Part shown: positions 44,662 to 56,006 of the stretch, piece after piece
Position numbering within the stretch: position 1 is the first letter of the stretch
How the letters are laid out: each line of letters begins with the position of its first letter
Source of the DNA: Sthenelais limicola
Lineage: Eukaryota > Annelida > Polychaeta > Phyllodocida > Sigalionidae
NCBI GenBank assembly: GCA_942159475.1
Contig: OW804094.1
Location: forward strand, 23,420,366-23,484,365
Direction of reading: 5' to 3'
DNA: 64,000 bases
Position numbers and translations under genes: made by a program
The notes under the pieces: model-generated
The model's input: the letters and a program-made list of their open reading frames with translations, nothing else
Database searches by the model: none
Told to the model about the DNA's origin: nothing

Positions 44662-45322
44662 ATGAGTGAAACCGTCAGAAAGTGTACAATTGTGATATGT
44701 TCCAGCAAAATGAGTCATAAGTCGCAAAAAATGGATTTTGAGATAGCATTATATCTGAAAAGATGAGATCAAGCTGATTACAATGATAGTAAACAGTCTA
44801 ATAATCTAATAAGTATTTCTAGATATTAAGTTTGATATTTTCGTTTTTGAAAATTTTCAATTATGACTATAATTTTGAAAAATTTCAATATTTCTGGGGG
44901 TCAATAAACAGTTAAGTAACTAAATGTAGTCCATATGAGGCCCTGTAAAACTAAAGGATATATTACATAGATTGTCATGGAATTTAATACATTAATCGAT
45001 ATAGCTATAAGTGATAAACTCTCCAAAAATCAGAACATTCCAATAATGTGATCTTGTGAAAAAAAACACTTTGAAAAATATCAATTTTGCGACTTATGAC
45101 TCATTACATCACAATTGGCCTTCACCTATCCTCTCAAATAACCCAAATCTATGACAAAAATGAGGTTCAAACACAGTTCAACACAACCAAAGAAATTGTC
45201 TCAATCGTGAATCAACAAATATGCTCATATAGCAACAATTTATCACTTTCTGGTCTGATTTAGCAAAATTTGCTGAAAGTGTAAAAAGCTAGTGATTGTA
45301 CATTGTCTGATGATCTGACCCA
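44662..45322 (-). mobile_element. Family 1 MITE, subfamily C, with nested family 2 copy
   Basis: Left TGAGTGAAACCGTCAGAAAG, right TGATGATCTGACCCA. Split at the AATT of its terminal repeat. Confidence 0.85.
44692..45112. mobile_element. Family 2 MITE, nested, with AATT target duplication
   Basis: GTGATATGTTCCAGC to TCATTACATCAC, flanked by AATT at 44688-44691 and 45113-45116. Confidence 0.85.
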
Positions 45323-45474
45323 CCTGCCATTGAATATGAAGAGGGAGAGTGCAAGTGCACTTAGAGATGACATATTCTACTTGTGCAATATTAGCCCAGG
45401 ATCTTTAGCCTGCATATCACCGTATAGACAGTGGTAGCATAGCCTAGACAGGTGCTTGGATGCAGCGGCACTGG

Positions 45475-46147
45475 CAATAGGGGAGTTGCATAGCCGCCAT
45501 TTTGAATCTAGATTTGCATGGAATTATAGGACTAATGGTACTATAGCAAGAACAGCATAGTATCGTGTATGAGGGGGGCTATATTCTCTGAGTATGGCCG
45601 AAAACTACGAGGCCGTAGGCCGAGTGGTTTTTCGGCCATACAAGGTGAATATAGGCCCCCAAAGACGCGATACTGTGCTATTCTTGCTTTTATTCCATGA
45701 TACTTAACTTATTACAACTTTATTTGATTTATTTCATCAAATTGTGTTGACCGATAGTCACTGTCCTGACGTCACTATACAATACACAGAGTTTATATTG
45801 TCCACCTTGTGAGCGGCAAGTATATCGATTATATTGTACGCTCACGGCCAAATCATGGAATAAAGTCTAAAATCTAAAGAAATCATGCCATGTTCAGCAT
45901 GGACTATTTACCAATGCTCTAATGTCAATATACGTGTGTTATACATGTTTCCATGACACAAGACCCAATCTTTCCCATCATGCATTTGTTTCTCATAGGT
46001 CATTTATAAAAGCTGTGATATTCGTGAAAACATTCTTGCAATTTTTCATAAAAATGTTCCCAAATATGTCTATGTCAGATTTCATCAAAATCCATCCCAT
46101 GATGCACTATACCAGACATGCGCAGTGGCACATGCAAGTCCCCTATT
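45475..46147 (-). mobile_element. Family 3 MITE with nested foldback
   Basis: CAATAGGGGAGTTGCATAGC to GCAAGTCCCCTATTG. It reads as the reverse of the 31091 copy and is interrupted at 45545-45860. Confidence 0.75.
45545..45688. repeat. Foldback hairpin
   Basis: AGCAAGAACAGCATAGTATCG and CGATACTGTGCTATTCTTGC-type arms around ACGAGGCCGTAGGCCGAG. The adjoining 45689-45860 belongs to the same insertion. Confidence 0.7.
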
Positions 46148-46263
46148 GACAGAAGCACAATAATTCAGGTTGCCATGGACACTGTCAAACAAAGCCCTGA
46201 ATGCTGTATATTCATTCCCCTTAAGTGTCACCCCAATTTATGACGGGAAGGGATGTACATATA

Positions 46264-46493
46264 GAAGGGTCAGATTTTCATAAATGACAGCTCTACACAT
46301 TTAGGACATTCTGCTGAATTTGGCTGAAAAATGATGAATACTGAGTATATCTGAGTATATTTGGTATCGCATTGATTTAAAGTACCAGTCCTGTTATGTT
46401 AAACTGCATTTTGAAGCTTATTTTTGTCTTAAATGTAGATTATTTGAGAGGATTAGTTTAAGCCAATTGTACATTTTCTGAAAATCTGACCCA
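46264..46493 (+). mobile_element. Family 1 MITE, subfamily B
   Basis: Left end has lost about 10 bp (TTTTCATAAATGACAGC). Confidence 0.8.
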
Positions 46494-46742
46494 GAAGTGA
46501 TTTGATGACCGTTGTCAATTTCTATTCCGAACGAAGAATGATTGTATGACATCTTTTAGATAAACGTATCAATTCCGGGTACACACAAAGGGACCTGGGA
46601 CTGCAATTTCATATATCTATTACCCTGTCACTAATTAAACGATCAATAAAAGATTATTCATCAATCCCACAAATGGCAGGAGTTGCAATGCCATTCAAAA
46701 CCAGCGCATTTTCTGGTGAAAACCTCCAGTTCGTTTTCATAC

Positions 46743-46862
46743 GTGGGTCAGATTTTCAGAAAACGTACAATTAGCAGCTGTACATATTTAGTAAATTCTG
46801 CTCAATTAAGCTGCAACTTGGCCAATACTAGGTAAATTCGAGTATATTAGGTGCTGACCCCT
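46743..46862 (+). mobile_element. Family 1 MITE, subfamily A, half copy
   Basis: The left half is normal to AGTATATTAGG and then jumps to TGCTGACCCCT. Confidence 0.75.
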
Positions 46863-46945
46863 GATGGACATTGGGGTAATTAACAGATAGGGGAATAAAT
46901 GTACCAAGATCGACCACACTGTTATATATCTGGCGATTCCAACAC

Positions 46946-47400
46946 TAAGGCTGCGTTTCCACTGGCTCGCTCTTTTGGCCCGCTCATGGACTGCTCTTTT
47001 TTATTGTCTTGAGCGCATAACAAGCGAAGATAGAGCGGTCTAATAGAATCGGTAACTGCGCTTTCTATACGCTCTTAAAAAATGCTATGTGCGCTTCTTT
47101 AGAAGAGTGCAGGACGTTGCGCTAATATCTGACGTGTTTGATTTGAGCGCAACTACACAGCGCTCTTTCTACCTGTTAAACTAGCGGACCAAGAGCGCAG
47201 TAAGAGTGCACAAACGCATTTACCATTGATTTCATATAGGAAACAAGCGCAGCAGTAGAATCTCAGTAGAATCGCTCTGCGCTTGTATTGCGCTAAAAAT
47301 ATTAGCGGATGAAGAGTGACTGACAAGCACCCCATAAACAAGCGCAGCAAGAGCGAGCAATGAGCGCAGATACAAGCGAACCAGTGGGATCCCATCTTAA
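46946..47400. mobile_element. MITE TAAGGCTGCGTTTCCACTGG, first of a tandem pair
   Basis: Ends TTAAGGCTGCGTTTCCACTGG-like / inverse, with GAGCGC-rich interior repeated both ways. Confidence 0.8.
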
Positions 47401-47852
47401 GGCTGCGATTCCACTGGCTCGCTCTTTTGCTGCGCTCACGGCCCGCTCTTTTTTTCTTCCCCGAGCGTATAACAAGCGAATTTAGAGCGAAACCAGAGTG
47501 GTCTAATAGAATCGGTGACTGCGCTTTCTATACGCTCTTAAAAAATGTTATGTGCACTTCTTTAGAAGAGTGCAGGACGTTGCGCTCATGTCTGACGTGT
47601 TTGATTTGAGCGCAACTACACAGCGCTCTTTCTGCCTGTTTAACTAGCGGACCAAGAGCGCAGTGAGAGTGCACAAACGCATTTGCTATTGATTTCATAT
47701 AGGAAAGAAGCGCACCAGTAGAATCGCTCTGCGCTTGTATTGTGCTAAAAATATTAGCGGATGAAGAGCGAATGACAAACGCACTATAAACAAGCTCATC
47801 AAGAGCGAGCCATGAGTGCAGATACAAGCGATCCAGTGGAAACGCACCTTAA
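47397..47852. mobile_element. Same MITE, second of the tandem pair
   Basis: Shares the TTAA with its neighbour; the interior matches it nearly end to end. The right end is CCAGTGGAAACGCACCTTAA. Confidence 0.8.
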
Positions 47853-48107
47853 AACACCACCACTTGTTGTATATGGCGGCTTTTCTATTATGTAAACATT
47901 CTGAGGGGACTTTATGCCTGTTTTATGCGGGCTAAATGTGAAGTCTGACCCTACACTGATAGGTGCAAACATTTTATTACACTGCACTTAGATCCAGATA
48001 AGATCGGCTCTCCTATTTTGGCTTCTTTTTCTTTTTTTTCTTTTCTTTTTTTTTACTTTTTAGGTGGTCACCGTAGAATAGTGGACCAAGCCACAGGTCG
48101 ACATATG

Positions 48108-48205
48108 AAGAGTGCTGAGATTGAATCACATTGCCATGTCGATAAACATTTTTACCTTTGGATTTGGTTGGCCATGTTATATTTCAGGTATAGGAGGTTG
48201 AGGAG
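48108..48205 (+). repeat. Direct repeat flanking satellite, left
   Basis: AGTGCTGAGATTGAATCACA then TTGCCATGTCGATAAACAT recurs at 48492-48610, bracketing the short 82/73 satellite. Confidence 0.8.
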
Positions 48206-48490
48206 GAGTGAGTGAGTGAGATTGGTTGCCTTATCAACACATTTAATATGGTTATATCAAGAGCGGGAGAGCTGAGAGGGAGGCAGTTTATGATCATACC
48301 CAGGAAATAGAGATAGAGAAGAACGGAGAGAGAGAGACAGAGATAAAGAGACAGAAAGGCACTTTATGGTCATACCCAGCAAATAGAGATAGAGAAGAAG
48401 GGAGAGAGAGAGACAGAGATAAAGAGACAGAAAGGCACTTTATGGTCATACCCAGCAAATAGAGATAGAGAAGAAGGGAGAGAGAGACTG
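48206..48490 (-). repeat. 82-bp (one) plus 73-bp (three) satellite units
   Basis: Same order and junction as the loci at 27.8 kb (inverted) and 43.37 kb. Confidence 0.9.
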
Positions 48491-48491
48491 A

Positions 48492-48610
48492 GTGCTGAGA
48501 TTGAATCATATTGCCATGTCGATGAACATTTTCTTTTTACCTTTGCTTTTGCTTTGAATTTGGTTGGGCTATAATATCTATTATATTTCAGGTATATTGT
48601 TGAGGAGGAG
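48492..48610 (+). repeat. Direct repeat flanking satellite, right
   Basis: Second copy of 48108-48205, including TTTGGTTGG and TATATTTCAGGTATA. Confidence 0.8.
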
Positions 48611-48699
48611 GAAATTTATACTTCAAAAGTTTTTTGGCATGTTGTGTTTATGGTGATATATCTCGGTGATGGGGGAATGTTTACTATGTAACAGAGTGA

Positions 48700-48860
48700 A
48701 ATCTGAATGAACTTATCTTTCCATGTCAATATTCATTTGATATACATGATTCCATATCCAAGCCTCAATCATGCTCATCATGCATTTGGTTTTTATAGGT
48801 CGTTCATAATAGCTGACAATAAAGATTTAGCTTTCATTGTTATTGTTGAACCTTTAAAGC
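48700..48860 (-). mobile_element. Family 3 MITE remnant
   Basis: TTCCATGTCAATATTC, CATCATGCATTTGGTTTTTA and ATAGGTCGTTCATAATAGCT match family 3 in reverse; both ends are lost. Confidence 0.55.
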
Positions 48861-48917
48861 AGATAATAAAATCTGTTTTTTTATTGTTTTTAATTCATTG
48901 AATTTATTTCTCCACAG

Positions 48918-49333
48918 GTTCTGGTGATGAGACTGATGGGGACGGTAGTGACAGCGGTACCGCGAGTGATGTCCTGGCCGACGTCCCTGTACGCCGCGGC
49001 CAAACCGAAGACTATTCGCGACAACCTCTCTTCACTCTCAGGATACCCTCCCCTTCCTCTTCTCCCCTCTCTTCCTCTACCAATACCACACACACCACTG
49101 GTCAGGAACTGGAAACGAAAGAAGAAACAGAAAAAGGAGATATGTTGATCTGTGTCGAAGTGGTTAGTTACTTCTGTGACGATGAGGGCGCATGTAGAAT
49201 GCGGGGTCTTGTCTTTCAGCTACCGTTAGTGATCGGTCCACCTGAGGAGGCTCTTGAAGGAGACAGTTTCACTAAGGATGAGTCTTCTGAACATCATAAG
49301 CAACACTCTTTGAAATACTCAATTACAATTTAA
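48918..49333 (+). CDS. NHLRC2: Terminal exon of an NHLRC2-like gene (partial)
   Basis: Acceptor TTTATTTCTCCACAG, then 2 bases plus 137 codons to TAA. After an acidic Ser/Thr-rich stretch and QPLFTLRIPSP comes GDMLICVEVVSYFCDDEGAC, then RMRGLVFQLPLVIG. This is the pattern of the C-terminal beta domain of NHLRC2: hydrophobic strand, Y-[YF]-C, acidic turn, Cys, then a strand ending PL.I. NHLRC2 has thioredoxin-like, NHL-propeller and beta domains; its biochemical role is poorly defined. Upstream exons were not found, so they lie in gaps I could not recognise, to the left of the window, or nowhere if this is a stray exon. The tail after PLVIG is longer and more polar than I would expect. Family call from recalled pattern, not a search. 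Confidence 0.65.
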
Positions 49334-49690
49334 TGACTAATTATCTGGAGTTTTTATTATGTGTAAAGCAATTCATATATGTTCTATGTTTCAATTAGAA
49401 ATGCTATGCAAATGGGTCAATTACAGGGGCCTAAATCCTTGACAGGCTCTATATCTTTCACCTATAAATTCCAGGCCTCCATAGCCTGGAAAATTGTTAT
49501 AGTTTTTGAAGTGTTTGGCCTTGAAATCCATCAATGTGAATGATGTTCACTTGCCAAATACCTTTGCAAATTGTCAAACTACCTGCTTTTGGTCTCTCCC
49601 TGTTGCTGTTAGTGTTGTTGATTAGATATTTGACAAATAATAGTCAGGAAATGAACAGATAAATAAAGTAATAAATCAGTTTAGGCAAGG
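49334..49690 (+). terminator. 3' UTR and poly(A) signal of the NHLRC2-like exon
   Basis: AATAAA at 49662-49667, about 330 bp after the stop. No repeat occurs before it. Confidence 0.55.
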
Positions 49691-49715
49691 ACATGGATTG
49701 GGAGTTTCTTCTCAC

Positions 49716-49934
49716 TAAAGGGTGGTCTCCACTGGCTGCGGTAAGCTCTGTGGTAAGCCTTGCGATGGTTTGTGCAGGTTCTGTAGGTGGTGAGGAATGA
49801 CGAAGTCCTTGCCTACATGGTCAGTTTATCATGTAGGCAGGACCTCACCACTTCTCAGGAACACAGCACTGTCGCAAGGCTTACCGCAGAGCTTACCGCA
49901 GAGCTTACCGCAGCCAGTGGAGACCACCCTTTAT
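49716..49934. mobile_element. MITE AAGGGTGGTCTCCACTGGCTGC, copy 1
   Basis: The left end and the right GCAGCCAGTGGAGACCACC pair, as do GCGGTAAGC and GCTTACCGC inside. GCTTACCGCAGA is tandemly repeated at the right end. Confidence 0.85.
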
Positions 49935-50091
49935 TAACTCAGTTTCAGACCTGGTCTGTGTGTGTAGGCTCCTATCAACATTATAATCTAAGTTATAGTC
50001 TAGAGGTTGTCACCAACAGACCAGCAGGTACATTGCAATAATACTGCATAGAAGAAATTGCATAGAAGCCAAAAAGGACTAAAGTTCACAT

Positions 50092-50728
50092 GTGATGTGT
50101 TACAGGAAAATGAGTCAAAATGCAAAAATTATACTTTTCAAATATGTCTTCCACAAGATATCTTTGTAGGAATGTTTTGATTTCTGGGTTTGTTAGTCTT
50201 CCTAATCGTGTGACTACATGAGCACGATTTCAGGACTGTATGTAGAATATGTCTTTGTGTATCCACAGTCTTCCCAAAGATGTATATTTAACTACTTTAC
50301 CAGTAATTGTCCATTCACAATATCAGTAACTGTTTTCTTTTCAAACGTAAATCAAACATTGATCAAACAAAGATATGGGTCAGATTTTCAAAAAATGTAC
50401 AATTCACCTACTCCAATCCTCTCAAATAACCCACATTTAAATTAGAAATGAGCTTCAAAATGTGGTTTAACATAACAAAACAGATACTTTAAATCAACGT
50501 GATGCCAAATGGACTCAGATATACCCAGTATGTACCATTTTTCAGTCTAATTTAGCAGTATTTCCTAAATGTCTAGAACTGCCAATTGTACATTTTCTGA
50601 AAATCTGACCAATATAAAAGTACTTATAAGATATGCTAACGGTTTACGTTGTGGAGTCTGCCTAATCCCATTTTTTAAAATGTTATCTCAAAATCTTGTT
50701 CTTCAAATTCATTTTCCTGTGACACATC
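50092..50728. mobile_element. Family 2 MITE with nested family 1 copy
   Basis: Left GTGATGTGTTACAGGAAAAT, right ATTTTCCTGTGACACATC; interrupted at 50375-50612. Confidence 0.65.
50375..50612 (-). mobile_element. Family 1 MITE, subfamily B, nested
   Basis: Full-length; right end AAAATCTGACCAAT. Confidence 0.85.
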
Positions 50729-51352
50729 CCTCATTAGCGATTTTGCACTTCCTCAAACTTCAGCGATTTTGTGGTTTGTTAGCAACAAGTGCGTGCAATG
50801 TTAGGGCACTAAAAGGAGTGCCGTTTTGTCGCTAACACCCAAATCGCTGTTGTGACAATGCTGCTTAACCATATCACTGCATGAAGTCGGTACATGAGCG
50901 ATGGTAATTGCGATGTGAGATTTAGGAAGGTCCTATATTCGACCGCTTGCATTGTAAACATTAACTTTGATCTTCGGTTTGAATCCTTGCTTACCATTTG
51001 CTTTATAAATGTAAAAAATATAATTACAGAGGTAACACAAAAATAAAGAAGAGTTGTTAAGACCATTTTTAACTACATTTGTCTAAAAGTTTGTACGTTC
51101 AAATGAGTTTAGCCTTATATCCATGTTTATTTGTATTAGTTGATTAGAGAGTAGGTATTATATATAGAAAATTGCAATATATATAGAAAATCGATATTCT
51201 TATATGAACTGCACTGCTCTTTTTAACATTAATTGTGTGTATACTTCTTATCTCGCATGTGCGATAAATCCTGCCAATTTGGATACTCATGTTATATACT
51301 TGTAACTGCCTTTACGCCTGATTGATTGCAAACGTAGCGGAACCACTGTCAT
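50729..51352. other. Unassigned sequence
   Basis: TTAGCGATTTTGCACTTCC to about 50845 has scattered inverted GCGATTT and AAATCGC elements, perhaps a decayed foldback. The remainder is featureless. Confidence 0.35.
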
Positions 51353-51580
51353 ATGGGTGAGATTTTCAGAAAATGTACAATTGGCAGCTGCACACATTTA
51401 GTAAATTCTGCTAAATTAGGCTGCAAGTTGGTCAATACAAAGTAAATTCGAGTATATTCTGCATTACATTATTTCTAGCAATCTGTTTGGTTAGGTTGAA
51501 CTTTATTTTCGTCTGAAATTTGGGTTATTTGAGAGGATTGGTGAATGTGAATTGTACATTTTCTGAAAATCTCACTCTCA
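51353..51580 (+). mobile_element. Family 1 MITE, subfamily A
   Basis: Abuts the next copy at a shared CATATGGG. Right end AAAATCTCACTCTCAT. Confidence 0.8.
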
Positions 51581-51581
51581 T

Positions 51582-51820
51582 ATGGGTCAGGTCGTCAGAA
51601 AATGTACAATTCCACTTCACAAATCCTTTCAAATAACCCAAATTTATGCCAAAACAAGGTTTAAAACATTGTTCAACTTTATAAGACAGGTTGTTAGGAT
51701 TAGGTTAATACCAAGTATACTGAGATATACCTTGTATTTATCATTTCTTAGACTAATTTATTAATATTCCCTAAATGTGTAGAGCTGGTAGTTGTACATT
51801 TTCTGACGATTTGACTCATA
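51582..51820 (-). mobile_element. Family 1 MITE, subfamily C
   Basis: Left GGGTCAGGTCGTCAG, right CTGACGATTTGACTCAT. Forms a head-to-head pair with the copy on its left. Confidence 0.8.
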
Positions 51821-52020
51821 TATTGAATCGTTGGGTAAATCAACTGTAACTCACTTGATACATCTAGTTTGATTAGACATTAATATTTCAGTTATTTTAA
51901 ATCTAGACTTAAGGGTGATGATAATTTATATTTTGCATGATTCCTACCTCATATGGGTCTGGGCACCTGTATATTATATACTCTATGTTTATAACTTTTT
52001 AAAGATAGGATATTCTTTTT

Positions 52021-52224
52021 TAAGGGTGGTCTCCACAGGCTGCGATAAGCTCTGCGGTAAGCCTTGCGATGGTTTGTGCTGGTTCTGTAGGTGGAGAGGA
52101 ATGACGAGGTCCTGCCTACATGGTTCACTGGCCATGTAGGAAGGACCTCACCACTCCTCACCAACACAGCACCATCGCAAGGCTTACCGCAGAGCTTACT
52201 GCAGCCAGTGGAGACCACCCTTTA
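52021..52224. mobile_element. MITE AAGGGTGGTCTCCAC, copy 2
   Basis: Same structure as 49716, including TGTAGGTGGAGAGGAATGAC. Confidence 0.85.
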
Positions 52225-52631
52225 GACTGCACTTTAACCTATTGCAAACGTTGCTGAATAGCTGTAACTACTGTCGATCATAAACTGAATCGCTAATTTT
52301 ACGCACATATTTTAGTCATTTCATTGTAGGTATATGCCAATTCTTATAAAGTGTAATGATACTCATTTTATGCATAGCCTGTATGATATATGATTTGTAT
52401 TATATGTAATCTTATATGTGAGATTTATGCGCTAAAGTATGTACCATCAGGTATTTTACTCCAATTTAAGATTTTTACCAAGTTAATGAATCATACAATC
52501 TTGTTAAGAACTTAAGAAAGTATTGGGAATCTTTCAGAACGTTTTTAAGTTGATGGTTTTATTATATATTTTTCAAGGCTTTGAAAGGCCTTGCGTTTTG
52601 TCACTCTTATACACTATCACCAGTAAAATGT
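52225..52631. other. Unassigned AT-rich sequence
   Basis: No gene or element recognised. Confidence 0.3.
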
Positions 52632-53038
52632 GTGATCCGTTTCAGGAAAATGAGTCATAAGTCGCAAAATATGGATTTCGGGATATCATCATATTTGAAA
52701 AGAAGAGATCAAGGTGATTCCAATGATAGTAAACACTAGGATACATAGTATGTATTTCTATATTCTAAGTTTGATATTTTTATGTTTGAAAAAAAAAAGT
52801 TTGCAATCTTCCTGGATGGGTAATTACCAATAAGGCAACTAAATATACTCCATACAAAGGCCTTCAAAACGCAAAGATATTTTAACACAATGTCCCGAAA
52901 TTTCTTGCATAGATTCATATGCCAATAAGTGCTAAATCTTCTAAAAATCAAAACCATCCAATAAACGATCTTGTGAAAAAAACACTTTGAAAAATATCAA
53001 TTTTGTGACTAGTGACTCATTTTCCTGAAACACATCAC
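52632..53038. mobile_element. Family 2 MITE, flanked by AAATGT
   Basis: GTGATCCGTTTCAGG to CCTGAAACACATCAC, with AAATGT at 52626-52631 and 53039-53044. Confidence 0.85.
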
Positions 53039-53044
53039 AAATGT

Positions 53045-53832
53045 TGTCTTGAAACACATCCACTGAGTACGTCTCACTCCCTCATCACATACATTATTAA
53101 TGTTTTGGGGTTTTTTATTCAAAACATTTTTATTCAGGGTAGAAGTACACTACACATCACATTCTATCAAATGCTAACACATCTTATTCTATCGAATGTT
53201 TACTCTAGTACTATGATCTGTACTGTTATAAAACTGTTAATTATTATCAATAAAGATGATGTCCTGATTATAGAAAGGGTTTACTTTGTATTGAGGTTAT
53301 TGAATGCACCTCCCGCTGCCGTTTTGAAATCTGAGAGTACATTTTTTATTGTAATTATAAAACAAAGGTACCAATACACTTAAACTTCCTTGTGTATTCC
53401 CTTCATTAATCCAGGACCCCCGTTGTACCCTCTCTAATCCAGACACCTCCCCATTATGGACAATTAGTTGAGCCAGTGTCTTTACTGCACATTTAAACTA
53501 TAATACAGCACCAGTGTCAACTTTTACAAAGATCCTGAAAATATTTTGATTTGTTTTTTTTAAAGAAATTAAGGCCTTTAAAAGTCTTATAGTGAGGGTA
53601 TATAGTCGAAGGAGTCTTAAAAAGTTAAATTTGCCTTCTGGGAATTCGGATAAGTGACTTTTCCCATTAACAATTTTTTTTTATTTGTGCCTAATCTGCA
53701 ATTTGTAGGTCTTAAAAGGGCTGAAATATCCTCAGCCCATATCCACGTGAACCCTACATAGTGCCCCTTCTCCAATCCAGAACCCAGCTCTTGTTACATA
53801 CTCGGTAAATGTACAGTCGACAGCTCAACACA
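53045..53832. other. Unassigned sequence
   Basis: An open stretch to 53383 starts inside the neighbouring MITE and looks random. Nothing else seen. Confidence 0.3.
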
Positions 53833-54072
53833 TTTGGGTCAGATTTTCAGAAAATGTACAATTGTTAACTCTACACATTGAGTAAATCCTGCTAAATTAG
53901 GCTGAAATTTGGCCAATACTAGGTAAATTCAAGTATATTCGGCATTGCATTGATTCTAGCAATCTGTTTGGTTAGGTTGAACTGAATTTTGAACTTTATT
54001 TTCGTCTGAAATTTGGGTTATTTGAGAAGATTGGCGAAGTTGAATTGTACATTTTCTGAAAATCTGACCCAT
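53833..54072 (+). mobile_element. Family 1 MITE, subfamily A, first of three in a row
   Basis: Full-length; its right end runs directly into a second copy. Confidence 0.85.
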
Positions 54073-54252
54073 TTAGTAAGTTCTGCTAAATTAGACTGCA
54101 CAATGATAAATACTAGGTATATCTGAGTATATTTCGTATTGCCTTGGTTCAAAACATTGAACTGCATTTTGAACCACATTTTTGTCTTAAATTTGGGTTA
54201 TTTGAGAGGATTGGAAAATGTGAATTGTACATTTTCAGACGACTTTACCCAT
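54073..54252 (+). mobile_element. Family 1 MITE, left end missing
   Basis: Begins at TTTAGTAAGTTCTGC, so the first 45 bp is replaced by the end of its neighbour. Right end CAGACGACTTTACCCAT. Confidence 0.75.
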
Positions 54253-54273
54253 ATAATGTTATGTCTGCAATAG

Positions 54274-54511
54274 ATGGGTCAGATTTTCAGAAAATGCACA
54301 ATCTACAGTTCTACACAACTATCAAATTCTGCTAAATTAAAGTGAAAAACGATAGATACTGAGTATATTTGAGTGTATTCTGTATCGGATTCATTCACTA
54401 AACGTGTCTGGGTAAGTTGAACTGTATTTTGAACCTGATTCTCCTCTTAAATTTGGGTTATTTGAGAGGATTGGTGAAGGTGAACTGTACATTTTCTGGC
54501 GACTTGACCAA
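54274..54511 (+). mobile_element. Family 1 MITE, subfamily C
   Basis: Left standard, right TTCTGGCGACTTGACCA. Confidence 0.8.
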
Positions 54512-54737
54512 GATAAGTATTACCGTACCACGGTCAAGCAATGCAATGCTTCTGCTCAAGGTCTAAGCAATCACTTAATGTGCTAATTATCTGTATGGTA
54601 TTAATTATCAGCACTAATTAGTGTATGTGATTAATGAGTTTGCAATATTCCTCCTCTGACTCATTAGGATACATTGTCGCTTATCGAGTATGGGAAAAGG
54701 TGGTAGAAACTCGAGTACATTTTACCCTAAGGTGGAA

Positions 54738-55014
54738 GTGACAATTAATCATAAGTCGCAAAATTTATATTTCTCAAAGTGATTTATTCACGGGATCTCT
54801 TGGTTGGAATTGTTTCATCTTCGGGGTATCGAGTGCTTGAGGTCTCATGAATACATGTATCAAAATCTTAATATATCTATATATTTAGAAGTTATCTTAT
54901 AGCAAGTATATTTAGCTACTTACTAGTTATTGTCCATCAAAAAATATTGCAGTTTTTTTTGTTGTTTTTTTCAAAAATAAAAATGTCAAACCTAAAATAA
55001 AGAAATGCTTTAAA
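54738..55014. mobile_element. Family 2 MITE, truncated by a family 4 copy
   Basis: GTGACAATTAATCATAAGTC to AATGTCAAACCTAAAATA; the right third is absent. Confidence 0.65.
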
Positions 55015-55018
55015 GCCT

Positions 55019-55222
55019 CACTCTAGGTCCAAACCCTCAGATCAGATAAGAACGGTATGTTAGCCTACCTCGCTAATAGGTTTCTTGTCCTAGCACTCAG
55101 CGTTTTAATGGGAATAAGATGACATTTTGCGGTCTTAATGGAATTATAATGACTCTTTGCGGTTTGAGGCAAGAGGCTTACCCTTCGTTTGAAGGGATTC
55201 TGTCAAGTTTGGGCCTAGACTG
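55019..55222. mobile_element. Family 4 MITE
   Basis: Left CACTCTAGGTCC, right GGGCCTAGACTG. Contains a doubled GGTCTTAATGGAATTATAATG block like 12308. Confidence 0.75.
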
Positions 55223-55652
55223 GCCTCATCACCTTTGACTATAGACAAGTAATATTAACTTTAAAGTGCTAGTATATTTGTTGTGGAAAGGACGGAAGGG
55301 ACCATTCTAAGATGACGATTAATATGTGTAATTAATGGTAATTAAAGTGCCTGAGCCTTGAGTGTCTAACTATTATATGCCCAGGTGGTAAAAACTTAGC
55401 TCTAATCATTGCACGGCGTAGGTGGTTAGAATAATACTTAGACAGCAAATTTTATATCATATATTTCTGATGATTTCTTCTGAATCTTAAAATAGGCATT
55501 TCGGTTGAAGGGCCTGGAAAATCATTATGGGTCTTGAAATCGGTTAAAATGGTTCAAATGGCCTTGAAATTTGCAAAGATTATCGCCACTCTCACACCTT
55601 CCACCGAGTGACTCATAGAGTTAAAAGTGAGATTGATATAAAACATGAATAT

Positions 55653-55891
55653 ATGGGTCAAATTTTCAGAAAATGTACAATTGGCAGCTCTACACATTTA
55701 GGAAATTGTCCTAAAGTAGGCTGAAAAATGAAGAATACCGGGTATATCTGAGTAGATTTGGTATCGCATTGATTTAAAGTATCAGTTCTGTTATGTTAAA
55801 CTGCATATTGAAGCTCATATTTGGCTTACATGTGGGCTATTTGAGAGGATTGGTGAAGGTGAATTGTACATCTTCTGAAAATCTGACCCAT
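55653..55891 (+). mobile_element. Family 1 MITE, subfamily B
   Basis: Full-length; left GGGTCAAATTTTCAG. Confidence 0.85.
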
Positions 55892-55949
55892 ATATAACTG
55901 GTTAAAAACATTATTAGCCTATAAAAACTGTTTATACTAAAACCCTTAG

Positions 55950-56006
55950 GACTGGCTAGGTCACATCATTAAGGTTCCGAAAGATCCAAAAGCACGAAGA
56001 ATCTGA
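55950..56006 (+). pseudogene. LINE reverse-transcriptase C-terminal fossil
   Basis: Eighteen codons then TGA: DWLGHIIKVPKDPKARRI. W-L-G-H followed by a basic PKD stretch is typical of the end of many LINE RT frames. A stop precedes it, so only a fragment survives. Confidence 0.5.

Noticed and set aside
47153..47827. Cys/Ser-rich minus-strand frames
   Set aside because: They lie within the tandem MITE pair and shift between the two copies.
48018..48215. Candidate upstream exon of the NHLRC2-like gene after TTTTTACTTTTTAG
   Set aside because: No in-frame family similarity; most of it is the direct repeat that also occurs at 48492.
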